64,000 nt of DNA, taken from Chrysomallon squamiferum. Lineage: Eukaryota; Mollusca; Gastropoda; Neomphalida; Peltospiridae. Location of the stretch: assembly GCA_012295275.1 (NCBI GenBank), contig CM022675.1, positions 4,866,978-4,930,977 on the forward strand, written 5' to 3'. Under the pieces are notes generated by a model that had not been told where the DNA came from, did not search any database, and saw only the letters and a list, made by a program, of their open reading frames with translations. Shown piece by piece: positions 54,001 to 64,000 of this stretch (the first letter of the stretch is position 1; each line of letters starts with the position of its first letter). A program made the position numbers and the translations under genes.

Positions 54001-56300
54001 ATATAATGATAGATACAGATATAGATTGATACACAGATTGATAGATAGATGATATGATAGATATAGATGTAGATTGATACATATACATATAATAATGATA
54101 GATATAGATATAGATTGATGCAGATGAAAGACATAGATGTAGATTGATACACACTTACATATAATGATAGATACAGATATAGATTGATGCACATGATAGA
54201 TATAGATGTAGATTGATACACATTAACATATAATGATAGATACAGATATAGATTGATGCACATGATAGATACAGATGTAGATTGATATACACTTACATAT
54301 AATGATAGATATAGATATAGATTGATACACGCTTAGATATAAAATACAGATATAGATGTAGATTGATACACACTTACATATAATGATAGATACAGATATA
54401 GATTGATGCACATGATAGATACAGATGTAGATTGATACACACTTACATATAATGATAGATAGAGATTTAGATTGATGCACACTTACATATAATGATAGAT
54501 AGAGATTTAGATTGATGCACACTTACATATAATGATAGATAGAGATTTAGATTGATGCACACTTACATATAATGATAATAGAGATGTATAAAGATAGATA
54601 CAGATGCAGATTGATGCACACTTACATATAATGATAATAGAGATGTATAAAGATAGATACAGATGCAGATTGATGCACACTTACATATAATGATAATAGA
54701 GATGTATAAAGATAGATACAGATGCAGATTGATTGTGCACACTTACATATAATGAAAATAGAAATATTGGTAAAGATAGATATAGATGTAGATTGATACA
54801 CACTTACATATAATGATAGATACAGATGTAGAGATACATATAATGATAGATAGATACAGATGTAGATTGATGCACACTTACATATAATGATAGATACAGA
54901 TGTAGATTGATATTGATACATATAATGATAGATATAATAGATAGTAGATTGATGCACATATAATGATAGATACAGATTTAGATTGATACACAGTTACATA
55001 TAATGATAGATACAGATGTAGATTGATACACACTTACATATAATGATAGATACAGATTTAGATTGATGCACACTTACATATAATGATAGATAGATAGACA
55101 GATATAGATATAGATGATAGATACATATATGATGCACAGATACATATAATGAGATACAGATATAGATTGATGCAATGATAGATACAGATGTAGATTGATA
55201 CACATTACATATAATGATAGATACAGATATAGATTGAACATATACATATAATGATAGATACAGATGTAGATTGACACATATAATATAGATATAGATATAG
55301 ATTGATATAGATTACATATAATGATAGATACAGATATAGATTGATGCACACTTACATATAATGATAGATAGAGATTTAGATTGATGCACACTTACATATA
55401 ATGATAGATATAGATATAGATTGATGCACACTTACATATAATGATAGATATAGATGTAGATTGATACACACTTACATATAATGATAGATACAGATATAGA
55501 TTGATGCAGATGATAGATACAGATGTAGATTGATACACACTTACATATAATGATAGATAGTGATTTAGATTAATACACACTTACATATAATGATAGATAG
55601 AGATTTAGATTGATGCACACTTACATATAATGATAGATACAGATTTAGATTGATGCACACTTACATATAATGATAGATAGAGATTTAGATTGATGCACAC
55701 TTACATATAATGATAATAGAGATGTATAAAGATAGATACAGATGCAGATTGATGCACACTTACATATAATGATAATAGAGATGTATAAAGATAGATACAG
55801 ATGCAGATTGATGCACACTTACATATAATGATAATAGAGATGTATAAAGATAGATACAGATGCAGATTGATGCACACTTACATATAATGAAAATAGAAAT
55901 ATATAAAGATAGATACAGATGCAGATTGATGCACACTTACATATAATGATAATAGAAATATATAAAGATAGATACAGATGTAGATTGATGCACACTTACA
56001 TATAATGATAGATGCAGATATAGATTAATACACACTTACATATAATGATAATAGAGATAAATAAAGATAGATACAGATGCAGATTGATGCACATGATAGA
56101 TACAGATGTAGATTGATACACACTTACATATAATGATAGATACAGATGTAGATTGATGCACACTTACATATAATGATAGATAGAGATTTAGATTGATGCA
56201 CACTTACATATAATGATAGATACAGATTTAGATTGATGCACACTTACATATAATGATAGATAGAGATTTAGATTGATGCACACTTACATATAATGATAGA
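44930..56300 (-). repeat. Homogeneous 40-bp satellite array
   Basis: Tandem units of 40 bp (ACACTTACATATAATGATAG then ATACAGATGTAGATTGATAC), roughly 280 units if all were full length. Variants have shortened units (GCACATGATAGATACAG) and an AATAGAGATGTATAAAG insertion form. The minus strand of the unit has no stop in any frame, so long Tyr/Ser/Ile/Cys-rich reading frames arise automatically and are not genes. Blocks recur at a longer period (for example 757 bp). It ends at an assembly gap. Confidence 0.95.
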
Positions 56301-56500
56301 NNNNNNNNNNNNNNNNNNNNNNNNNNNNNNNNNNNNNNNNNNNNNNNNNNNNNNNNNNNNNNNNNNNNNNNNNNNNNNNNNNNNNNNNNNNNNNNNNNNN
56401 NNNNNNNNNNNNNNNNNNNNNNNNNNNNNNNNNNNNNNNNNNNNNNNNNNNNNNNNNNNNNNNNNNNNNNNNNNNNNNNNNNNNNNNNNNNNNNNNNNNN
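56301..56500. other. Assembly gap (200 N)
   Basis: Run of N exactly at the end of the satellite. The true array length, and possibly the order or orientation of what follows, is unknown. Confidence 1.
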
Positions 56501-57647
56501 TTCAGTTAATTGCTTTTTATAATTATTATTAACATTAATATATGGGCAAATTTTCTCTATTTCAAATTGTAGGGAATTTTCTTAATTCTTATAAGTGGAT
56601 ATCAGTAATAATTACAATAATCATAGTAGTAGTATAGTAGTAGTAGTAGTAGTAGTAGTAGTATTAATGGGGTGGAATGCAAGCTTCCCATTGTACCGTG
56701 GACTTTTGTAAATATTGATTTTTATTTGATTATTAACAAAGGTTGGGCCCCACTATTAATACAATTACTTTGATATTTACAAAACAGAATTAGGCAATAT
56801 CGACGTGCTCGCTAAATTTTGGATTTTAGTTCAAATCATCACAAGAATTATTATTTTTTATTATTATTGTTATTTTTTTCACTATACGGTCTCAGTTCCA
56901 CACATTTTGTGGCTGTTTGCGCGAATTCTTCATGCAGAACAAAGCCAAATACACGCAAGTCACAGATCCTGTTGATCTGAAGCGTCACCAGCACAACCAG
57001 CAGGTTATCAGCAATGTACGGAAGTAGCTATGAATTGTGGGAATGCTGCTGATTTCTTATTGTTTGATGACTGATAATGACAAAGCTGCTTGTGTTATTC
57101 CTCCTTTTTCCTTCACCCCTCCTGGGAAAATAAATAACACTTCCATATAAATGTAGCTAAGCATATATCTCACCATACACATGTTCAGATATACCCACAT
57201 ATATATGCAGATACACATACACAGAGGAACACACAAACATACGTGTACGTACTTACACACATACAGATATACACAGAACAGTAGTTTCCAGATCATACTT
57301 TGACCTCTCCAGTCACTAGATTAATTAAATATTTATTATTATTATTTTAATAAGAGGAAACTAGCAGCTGTTTTAAAAACATGTTTTCCTACATCTTTTC
57401 AAAATACTTCATATAATTGTTTTTAGTTGGCGAGTTTCAGGTATCTTTACGTGAAAAATGATGAAATATCTTCATCCACTATGCATGATGCCAGTACAGT
57501 TTGAGAATGCCTTGAAATAATTTTATCTAGTTTTGGTTTTGTTTTCAGGAACCACCAGTGTTTGAAAATAAATTTCAAATATCAAAATTATTAATTAAAG
57601 TATTTTAAGTATTTTGGATCCGTCTCTTCGTAGAATGATTACTTCGT

Positions 57648-57678
<31 letters not shown>

Positions 57679-57906
57679 CAATTGTCTAAAACAGGTTAAA
57701 GAAAATTCAGAAAGAAAGTAAATGAAATTTGAACCATCACTGAAATACTATGTAATACTTTTTAAAAGAACATTTTTATTTTCTCTGCCTTATTACTGCA
57801 CTACCTGTACGCTGCAGTTGTTTTTGTAATTAAATCATGTTTTACACAGTTTGACACTAAACAAAATAATCTCCTTACACATCAGATCTGATGTCTGGAT
57901 GAGTGG

Positions 57907-57951
<45 letters not shown>

Positions 57952-58544
57952 GATGTGGATGTGTGTATATATGTGTACGTGTTCTTGTATATGTGCATGC
58001 AGTATATATGTGTGTTACTGTGCATAATTGCATATGTATGTAAACGTGTGTGTGTGCGACTGTGTGTTTATGCGTATGTAGTATATGTATGTATGTGCCT
58101 GTTTGTGTGTCTATAGGTGTTGTATATCTGTATGTTCGTGTATGTGTGTATGTGTATTCGTTTTTCCGACGTATGTATGCGTGTGTGTTTTTGTACTTAT
58201 GTACGTGTGTTCATATAATATATACATTTTAAAATCACAGTTTTAAATAATCATCAAAATAACAATATTTAATAAAAATCAAAACTGATATTTTGTACCT
58301 GTGGTGAACAGTCCCCCGGTAATCCATTTTCAAGTACAAATTACCGTATTAGCCAATACGAGGTGGGGGTGTCATCACTCACCAGGTGACTCCGTGTCGC
58401 TGCATTTTAGGTACAATTTATTAAAACAATGGTGAGCAATCATCTAAAATTTACTTTGAATTCAAACAGTATACCACACATAGCAAATAACAATCCGTAC
58501 TATTATTATTCTTTTATTATTAAACTAAGTGATATATGTGTGAT

Positions 58545-58617
<73 letters not shown>

Positions 58618-59200
58618 TATAGAGAGAAAGACAGAGAGAGAGACAGTGAGAGAGACAGAGACAGTGAGAGACAGAGATAGACAGAGTGAGAGACAGAGAG
58701 AGACAGAGATAGACAGAGAGTGAGAGACAGAGATATCGCAGTATATCCGTATTAAGATTTGTGTATGTATTGTTATAAGTAAACACGTATCAATACAGCT
58801 GTATATCCATTGTTATCTGTAGGTATCTGGCGATGCGTGTAAGTATCTACGGATGTGAGTGCGTATCTCTTTTGTCTGTAGGCAACTATTACTGAATGTG
58901 TGACACAAACATTGTATGTATTTATCTTCCAGTGCATGTTTGTTTCTCAGTTGTTTGTCAGATATAAAAGTACATTTTTCGTCTAAAGTTTTCTCTAGGT
59001 ACGTATCAGTCCATATCTGTATCTGTAGTTGCATGTAGACATGCAGGAATCCACGTGTTTTTATCTATATGCCTGTTGTTATGTCTCTGTGTGTAACAAA
59101 CTATACTTCTTGCTTTCTGAAAGAGTGAATCAATGTCTGGCTATAGTATATATATAGTTATCTATATCTAATTTATAAATCTCTCTATATGGTTATCCTT
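56501..59200. other. Non-satellite spacer of the palindrome
   Basis: Unique-type sequence with (GTA)n near 56630-56662, an A-run at 57650-57678, (GT)n at 57908-57950 with GT-rich continuation to 58215, and GT/GA runs at 58540-58612 with GACAGAGAGA repeats to 58735. One possible short coding exon (56896-57027) is listed separately. Confidence 0.7.
56896..57027 (+). CDS. Possible terminal coding exon, unknown
   Basis: After an acceptor-like ACGGTCTCAG with a T-rich stretch upstream, an open phase-0 stretch of 43 codons ends at TAG (57025-57027). The peptide contains CGCLREFFMQNKAKYTQ and VDLKRHQHNQQVISNVRK. The composition looks like real protein rather than repeat translation, but I recognise no family. 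Upstream exons, if any, fall in or beyond the gap. Weak call. Confidence 0.25.
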   Translation, partial: FHTFCGCLREFFMQNKAKYTQVTDPVDLKRHQHNQQVISNVRK

Positions 59201-62200
59201 ATATGTAGCTCTGAATCAAAATATGTGTCTTCGTTACATGTGTGTTTATCTACATCTGTATCTATCTTTATCTATAAATGTTTATCAAACTCTATCTGAG
59301 AATATCGTTTTTTTGTACCTGTTTATCAATCTATATCTGTGTTTATCATTATCTGAGGATCTGTCTCAATCTGTACATGTTTCTTCGTTATCTGAAGGTG
59401 TATATCAATCTATATCAGTCTTCATCTTTATCTCTAAGTGTGTATCAATCTTTATCTTTAGGTGTGTATCCGTATCTATCATTATATGTATCTGTTTATC
59501 AGTCTTTATCTGAATATCTGTACCTGTTTATAAATCCATATCTTATCTATCATTATTTGTATGTGTGCATCATCTATATATGTTTCTGTTATTATCTATA
59601 GTTGTGTATTAATCTAAAATATATATTGTTGTCTTTAGGTGTGTATTAATTTATATCTGTATCTATCATTATATGTAAGGGCGCATCAATCTACATCTGT
59701 ATGTATCTTTATCTAAAGGTGCGTGTTAATCTTTAGCTATTTCTATTTGTGAACTATAGGAGTGTACTAATTTATATCTGTAGGTGCGTATTAATCTGCA
59801 TCTGTATGTCTTTATATGTAGGTATGTATTAATCTACATCTGTTTCTATCATTATCGTTTTCTATATGTGTATCTGTCTTTATCTTTAGGTTTGTATTGA
59901 TCTATATCTGTATGTATCTTTATCTTTTGATGTGTATTAATCTCTACCTCTTTCTGTCGTGACCTATAGGTCTCTAGTATTCTAAAATCACTATCCTGAA
60001 TATCTTTCTATCGTTATGTATGGATTAATCTATATCTGTTTCTGTCATTGATGTGTACTAGTCTATATCTGTATCTATATTTATTGTTTGATTTGGATTA
60101 ATATGTATTTGCCTTTCTCTTTCTCTACAGGTGCATATTAATCTCAGGTTATCTTTATCTACATCTGTATCTTTCTTTATCTTTAGGTGTGTATTAGTCA
60201 TTATCTGTATCTATCGTTATCTATATGTGTGTATTAATGTATATCTGTCTCTATCATTATCTTTAGGTGTGTTTTAATCTAGATCTGTATGTATCGTTAT
60301 CTGTATCTGTATATTAAAACAGGTATGTTTCTATCTTTATTTATAGGTGTGTATTAATCTATAGCCATATCTATATCTATCGTTTTCCAGAGGCTTCTAT
60401 TAATACATGTCTGTTTTAGTTGTGATCTATACCTTTGTATTAGTCCAAAATCTCTATCTATTGTTACTATAAGTGTGTATTAATCTATATCTGTATCTAT
60501 CGTTATCTTTATCTAAATCTCTTTTTTTTATCTTTATCTATAGGTGTGTATTAATCTATGTCTATATCTATCGTTTTCCAGAGGCGTCTATTAATCTATA
60601 TATGTTTTAGTCGTGATATATACTTTGTATTAGTGCGAAATCTCTATCTATTGTTACTATAAGTTTGTATTAATCTATATCTGTCTCTATTGTTATCTTT
60701 ATCTAAATCTCTTTTTTTTATCTTTATCTAGAGCTTTATCTTTAGTCGTGTGTCTATATATACCTGTCTCTGTCGTGATATATAGGTGTTTATTAATCTC
60801 TGCATCTATCGTCATATATAGATGTGTATTAATATATATCTCCGTCTAGCGTTATGTTTGGGTGTATATTAATCTATATCTGTGTCTATCGTTGTCTTTA
60901 TGTCGCTATTAATCTATATCTCTATCTATATCTATCTATAGGTGTGTATTAATCGATATATGTATGTTTCTTTGTCTATAGGTGTGTATTAAGCTATATT
61001 TTTATCTCTCGTTATATTTATCTATATCTATATCTATCTTTATCTTTAGGTTTGTATTAATCCATATCTCTAACTGTCGTTATGTCTAGGTGTATAATAA
61101 TCTATATGTATGTCTTAATCTATACCTCTCTGTAGCGTGATCTGTAGGTGCGTATTAAACTATATCTGTATATATCATTATCTACAGGTGTGTATTAATC
61201 TTTAGGTGCTTATTAATCGGAGGTATGTATTAATCTATAGGTGTGTATTAATCTGCATGTCTTTCTATCGTTATCTTTAGGTGCATATTGATCAAAATCT
61301 GTATATATCGTTATCTATAGTTGTGTATTAACCTATATAAGTTTATGTCGTTATCTGTTAGTGCGTATTGATCTATATCTGTATCTATCATTATCTTTAT
61401 CTATATCTGTATGTACCTTTACCTTTAGGTGTGTATTAATCTATATCTCTATCTATCTTTATCTATAGGTATGTATTTATCTTTCTATCTGTATGGATCG
61501 TTATCTTTAGGTGTGTATTGATCTATATGTGCTTCTGTCGTTGTCTATGGGGTGAGTATTAGTCTGTACGTATAGCCATCTTGATCTACAGAGGTATTAA
61601 TCTCTATCTTGTTATCTGTAGGTATTTATTAACCTATATCTGTACATGTCGTTATATGTAAGTCTGTATTAATCTCTATTTGTATGTCTCATTATCTATA
61701 GGTTTCTATTAATCTATATCTGTTTCACTCATTATATATAGATGTCTGTTATCTATATCTGTATGTATCTTTATCCATAGGTGTGTATTAATCTATACCT
61801 GTATATATCGTTATCTACAGATCTGTGTTAATCTATATCTGTTTCTGTCGTTAGCTGCTGGTGTGTATTAGTCTATCACTGTGTCTATAGTTATCGTTAT
61901 GTGTGTATTAATCTATATCTGTATGTATTGTTGCGTATAGGTGTGTATTGATCTATACCTGTATCTGTCGTGACCTATAGGGGTCTTTATCTTAATCTTT
62001 ATCACTGTCTATCGTTATCATTACGTGTGTATTATCGATATCTCTGTATATCTTTATCTGTATGTGTCTGTTAATCTGTATCTGTTTCTGCTGGCAGCTA
62101 TAGGTGTGAATTATCATTTATCTTTGGTTGCGTTTTGATCTATACCTGTATCTGTCGTTTTCTGTATCTGTATCTCTTATTTTCTTTTCCTATATTTTTA

Positions 62201-62367
62201 TCTATTGCTTTCTTTAGGTGTATATTGATCTTTATCAGTATCTGTCATTATCTTTTTCTATATCTGTATCTAGGTGTGTGTTAATCTATATAAGTATTTA
62301 TCGTTACATGTAAGTGTGTATTTATCTATATCTGTATGTATTTTTGTCTTTAGGTGTTTATTAATCT

Positions 62368-62400
<33 letters not shown>
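59201..62400 (+). repeat. Right-arm diverged 40-bp satellite
   Basis: Same 40-bp family as the left side but in opposite orientation (GTGTGTATTAATCTATATCT type units), more diverged and without the long homogeneous block. From about 59,640 it is collinear with the left arm; 59,201-59,640 has no clear left partner. Confidence 0.85.
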
Positions 62401-62403
<3 letters not shown>

Positions 62404-63109
62404 TTTTAAATATATATTCATCTGTACCTGTATCTATCGTTATCTTTAGGTGTGTGCCAATCTATAACTGCATATATTGTTATCTAAAGGTAAGTTTAAC
62501 TCTGCATATATATTAACCTAATCTCTATATACTGTTACCTGTAGGTGTATACTATCGTTATCCATAGGAGTGTATTGGTCTATATCTATATCTATCTTAT
62601 ATACACAGGTGTTTATTAATATATATGTGTATCTGTCTTTACCTGCGGGTGTGTATCAATTATATGTGAATCTATGGTTATCTCTAACTGTATCAGTCTA
62701 TGTCTGTATCTATCATTATCTATAGTTGTGTCTTAATCTATAAATGTATTTATCATTATGTGTCTTCGTTATCTGCAGCTGTCTCCTAATCCATATTGTG
62801 TATCTATCGTTACCTATAGGTGTGTATCTTTCTATATGTGTGTCTTCACTATATATACATATATCTCAATCTGTACCTTATATATTGCTATCTGTAAGTA
62901 TTTATCAATCTATATCTGTTTCTATCATTATGTGTAGGGTTTTTCAAAGTGAGTCTATTGTCTGTAGTTGTTTATCAATGTGTACCTATTTCTATCTTTA
63001 TCTACACCCATGTACCAGTGTATGTGTATGTATATGTGTGTCTATAGTTATGCGTGGCTTTTTATCTATCTATATGTGTATGTCTTGATATCTGTAGATC
63101 TGTACAATC

Positions 63110-63147
<38 letters not shown>

Positions 63148-64000
63148 GGCGTGTATGAATCTATATCTGTGTGTGCTCTATATATGTGTGTCTGTGTGTG
63201 TTTGTGTGTTTGTCTATAATATCTAGACATAAATGATAATTTGCTTTATGTCGTATACTGTTTCTCTAACTAACTATCATAATAATTGTTATTCAATTTA
63301 GAAGCGTCCTCAAAACAAAAAAATAGAAAAATTATAATAATAAAAGGATATACTATGATTTAGACGCAAATTTAGACGGTTCGCCAATGTAACATAGATC
63401 GGAGTATGCCAAATTTGATGTAAAAATACCAATTATGAAAATTGATTTCCGATCGAGAACCACAGTTTATTTCTAGTTGAATCAGCATTTAGACCAAGTC
63501 TCTGAAAAACAAAACAAAACAGAATTAGTTTTTTGTACTCACGGACAATATCCAGCAGAATTAGTAACAACAGAGTAAGTAATCCAGTACTTAATAATCC
63601 AGCAATTAGTAAACACACTGACTTAGTAATCCAAGAACTGCTAAACACAGAAATATTAGTCTAAGAATTAAAAACAGAATTCACAATCACATTCACCTTC
63701 AGAACGACGTCTTTCTCCAAGCAAGCGATCGAGTAACACTGAGTTCAATTGCTGACGTCATATTTATACCCGCCAGAAATACGGAAATTACCGAATGTTA
63801 CGTCATTGGTTTACGTGGCGTAAATTGTTATCTTTTAGAGAGTAAAAATTTAATTATTTTAAAATATTATTTATGATTTTGTTTTGCTATAAATAATGCT
63901 GAGATTACTTTGCAACATATTTTATTTCCATTTTATTAAAATGATGTTTAGTTCAAGTGATTATAAATTGAAATTAAAGTAAATATTTAGATTTTATTAA
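59640..64000 (-). repeat. Right arm of large inverted repeat
   Basis: Partner of 40935-45000. It reaches the window edge, so its outer end is not visible. The TA run at 62370-62397 and the TA run at 63113-63145 lie within it. Confidence 0.85.
63460..63775 (-). promoter_or_regulatory. Right-arm inward promoter with splice-like signals
   Basis: Inverted counterpart of 41170-41477. It has a TATAAATA box (about 63764-63771 on the minus strand), the donor-like GTGAAT and GTGAGT, a TTTGTTTTTCAG acceptor and AATAAA. A hydrophobic open stretch between 63433 and 63648 lacks an ATG and crosses the splice-like signals, so it is not called as a gene. Confidence 0.4.

Noticed and set aside
44589-55580. 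Many long minus-strand reading frames rich in Tyr, Ser, Ile and Cys
   Set aside because: They are translations of the 40-bp satellite, whose minus strand has no stop codon in any frame; the peptide simply repeats every 120 bases, and there are no gene signals.
63433-63648. A 71-codon hydrophobic reading frame in the right arm
   Set aside because: Begins at GTG without any ATG, crosses conserved splice-like signals, and the left-arm copy does not keep the frame.
40935-64000. Palindrome as a pure sequencing artefact (missed-adapter read)
   Set aside because: Arms differ at many positions and one side carries 11 kb of extra satellite, so they are two distinct sequences; a scaffolding error at the N gap remains possible and is stated.

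Overview
This is animal nuclear DNA, most likely from a mollusc or another lophotrochozoan; I cannot name the species. The grounds are split genes with GT-AG introns, C-type lectin and WSC domains, single-pass membrane receptors with tyrosine tails, TTAGGG-type interstitial repeats, and a very high load of microsatellites, minisatellites and small inverted-repeat transposons. No bacterial or viral features were seen.

Region 1 (1 to about 38,100) is a degenerate tandem array of one receptor family on the minus strand. I call the members P1 (946-5815), P2 (9449-15019), P4 (exon 1 only, 22733-22799), P3 (27563-32803) and P5 (3' fragment, 36429-38071). P6 is a single orphan exon on the plus strand (19534-19686). 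Only P2 is intact: ten exons with consistent phases join to 1752 nt, or 583 residues plus stop. The order is signal peptide, N-terminal half of a C-type lectin-like domain (CTLD1), a WSC domain, C-terminal half of CTLD1, a second CTLD, a short Ser/Thr/Pro stalk, one membrane segment, and a 200-residue cytoplasmic tail built of about 27-residue tyrosine modules. P1 has lost a WSC exon and a splice donor. P3 has a stop right after the signal peptide plus frameshifts. P5 is a broken 3' end. Exons of P1, P2 and P3 are similar in a mosaic way, which suggests recombination or gene conversion. P1 to P4 keep a TATA-like site 60-61 bp upstream of the start codon (degenerate in P1) and a conserved block of about 150 bp located 0.9-1.5 kb upstream.

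Between the genes are segmental duplications, small DNA transposons (mariner-like at 6165-6531; pogo/Tigger-like at 34907-35421; a nested element at 16281-16602), a 30-bp minisatellite (17.77-18.39 kb), and a satellite carrying TTAGGG tracts (21.1-21.9 kb).

Region 2 (about 40,930 to at least 64,000) is a large imperfect palindrome. Arms of about 4 kb (left 40.93-45.0 kb, right 59.64-64.0+ kb) face each other. Each arm has, near its outer end, a TATA box followed by splice-like signals directed inward, then a diverged 40-bp satellite. The left arm runs into about 11 kb of homogeneous 40-bp satellite with higher-order structure, ending at a 200-N assembly gap (56301-56500). A non-satellite spacer of about 2.7 kb (56.5-59.2 kb) lies in the loop.

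The best candidate for a little-described system is the receptor family: a WSC domain apparently inserted inside a CTLD, with a repeat-built signalling tail, in an array that is being duplicated and recombined as seen in immune receptor loci. The immune role is inference.
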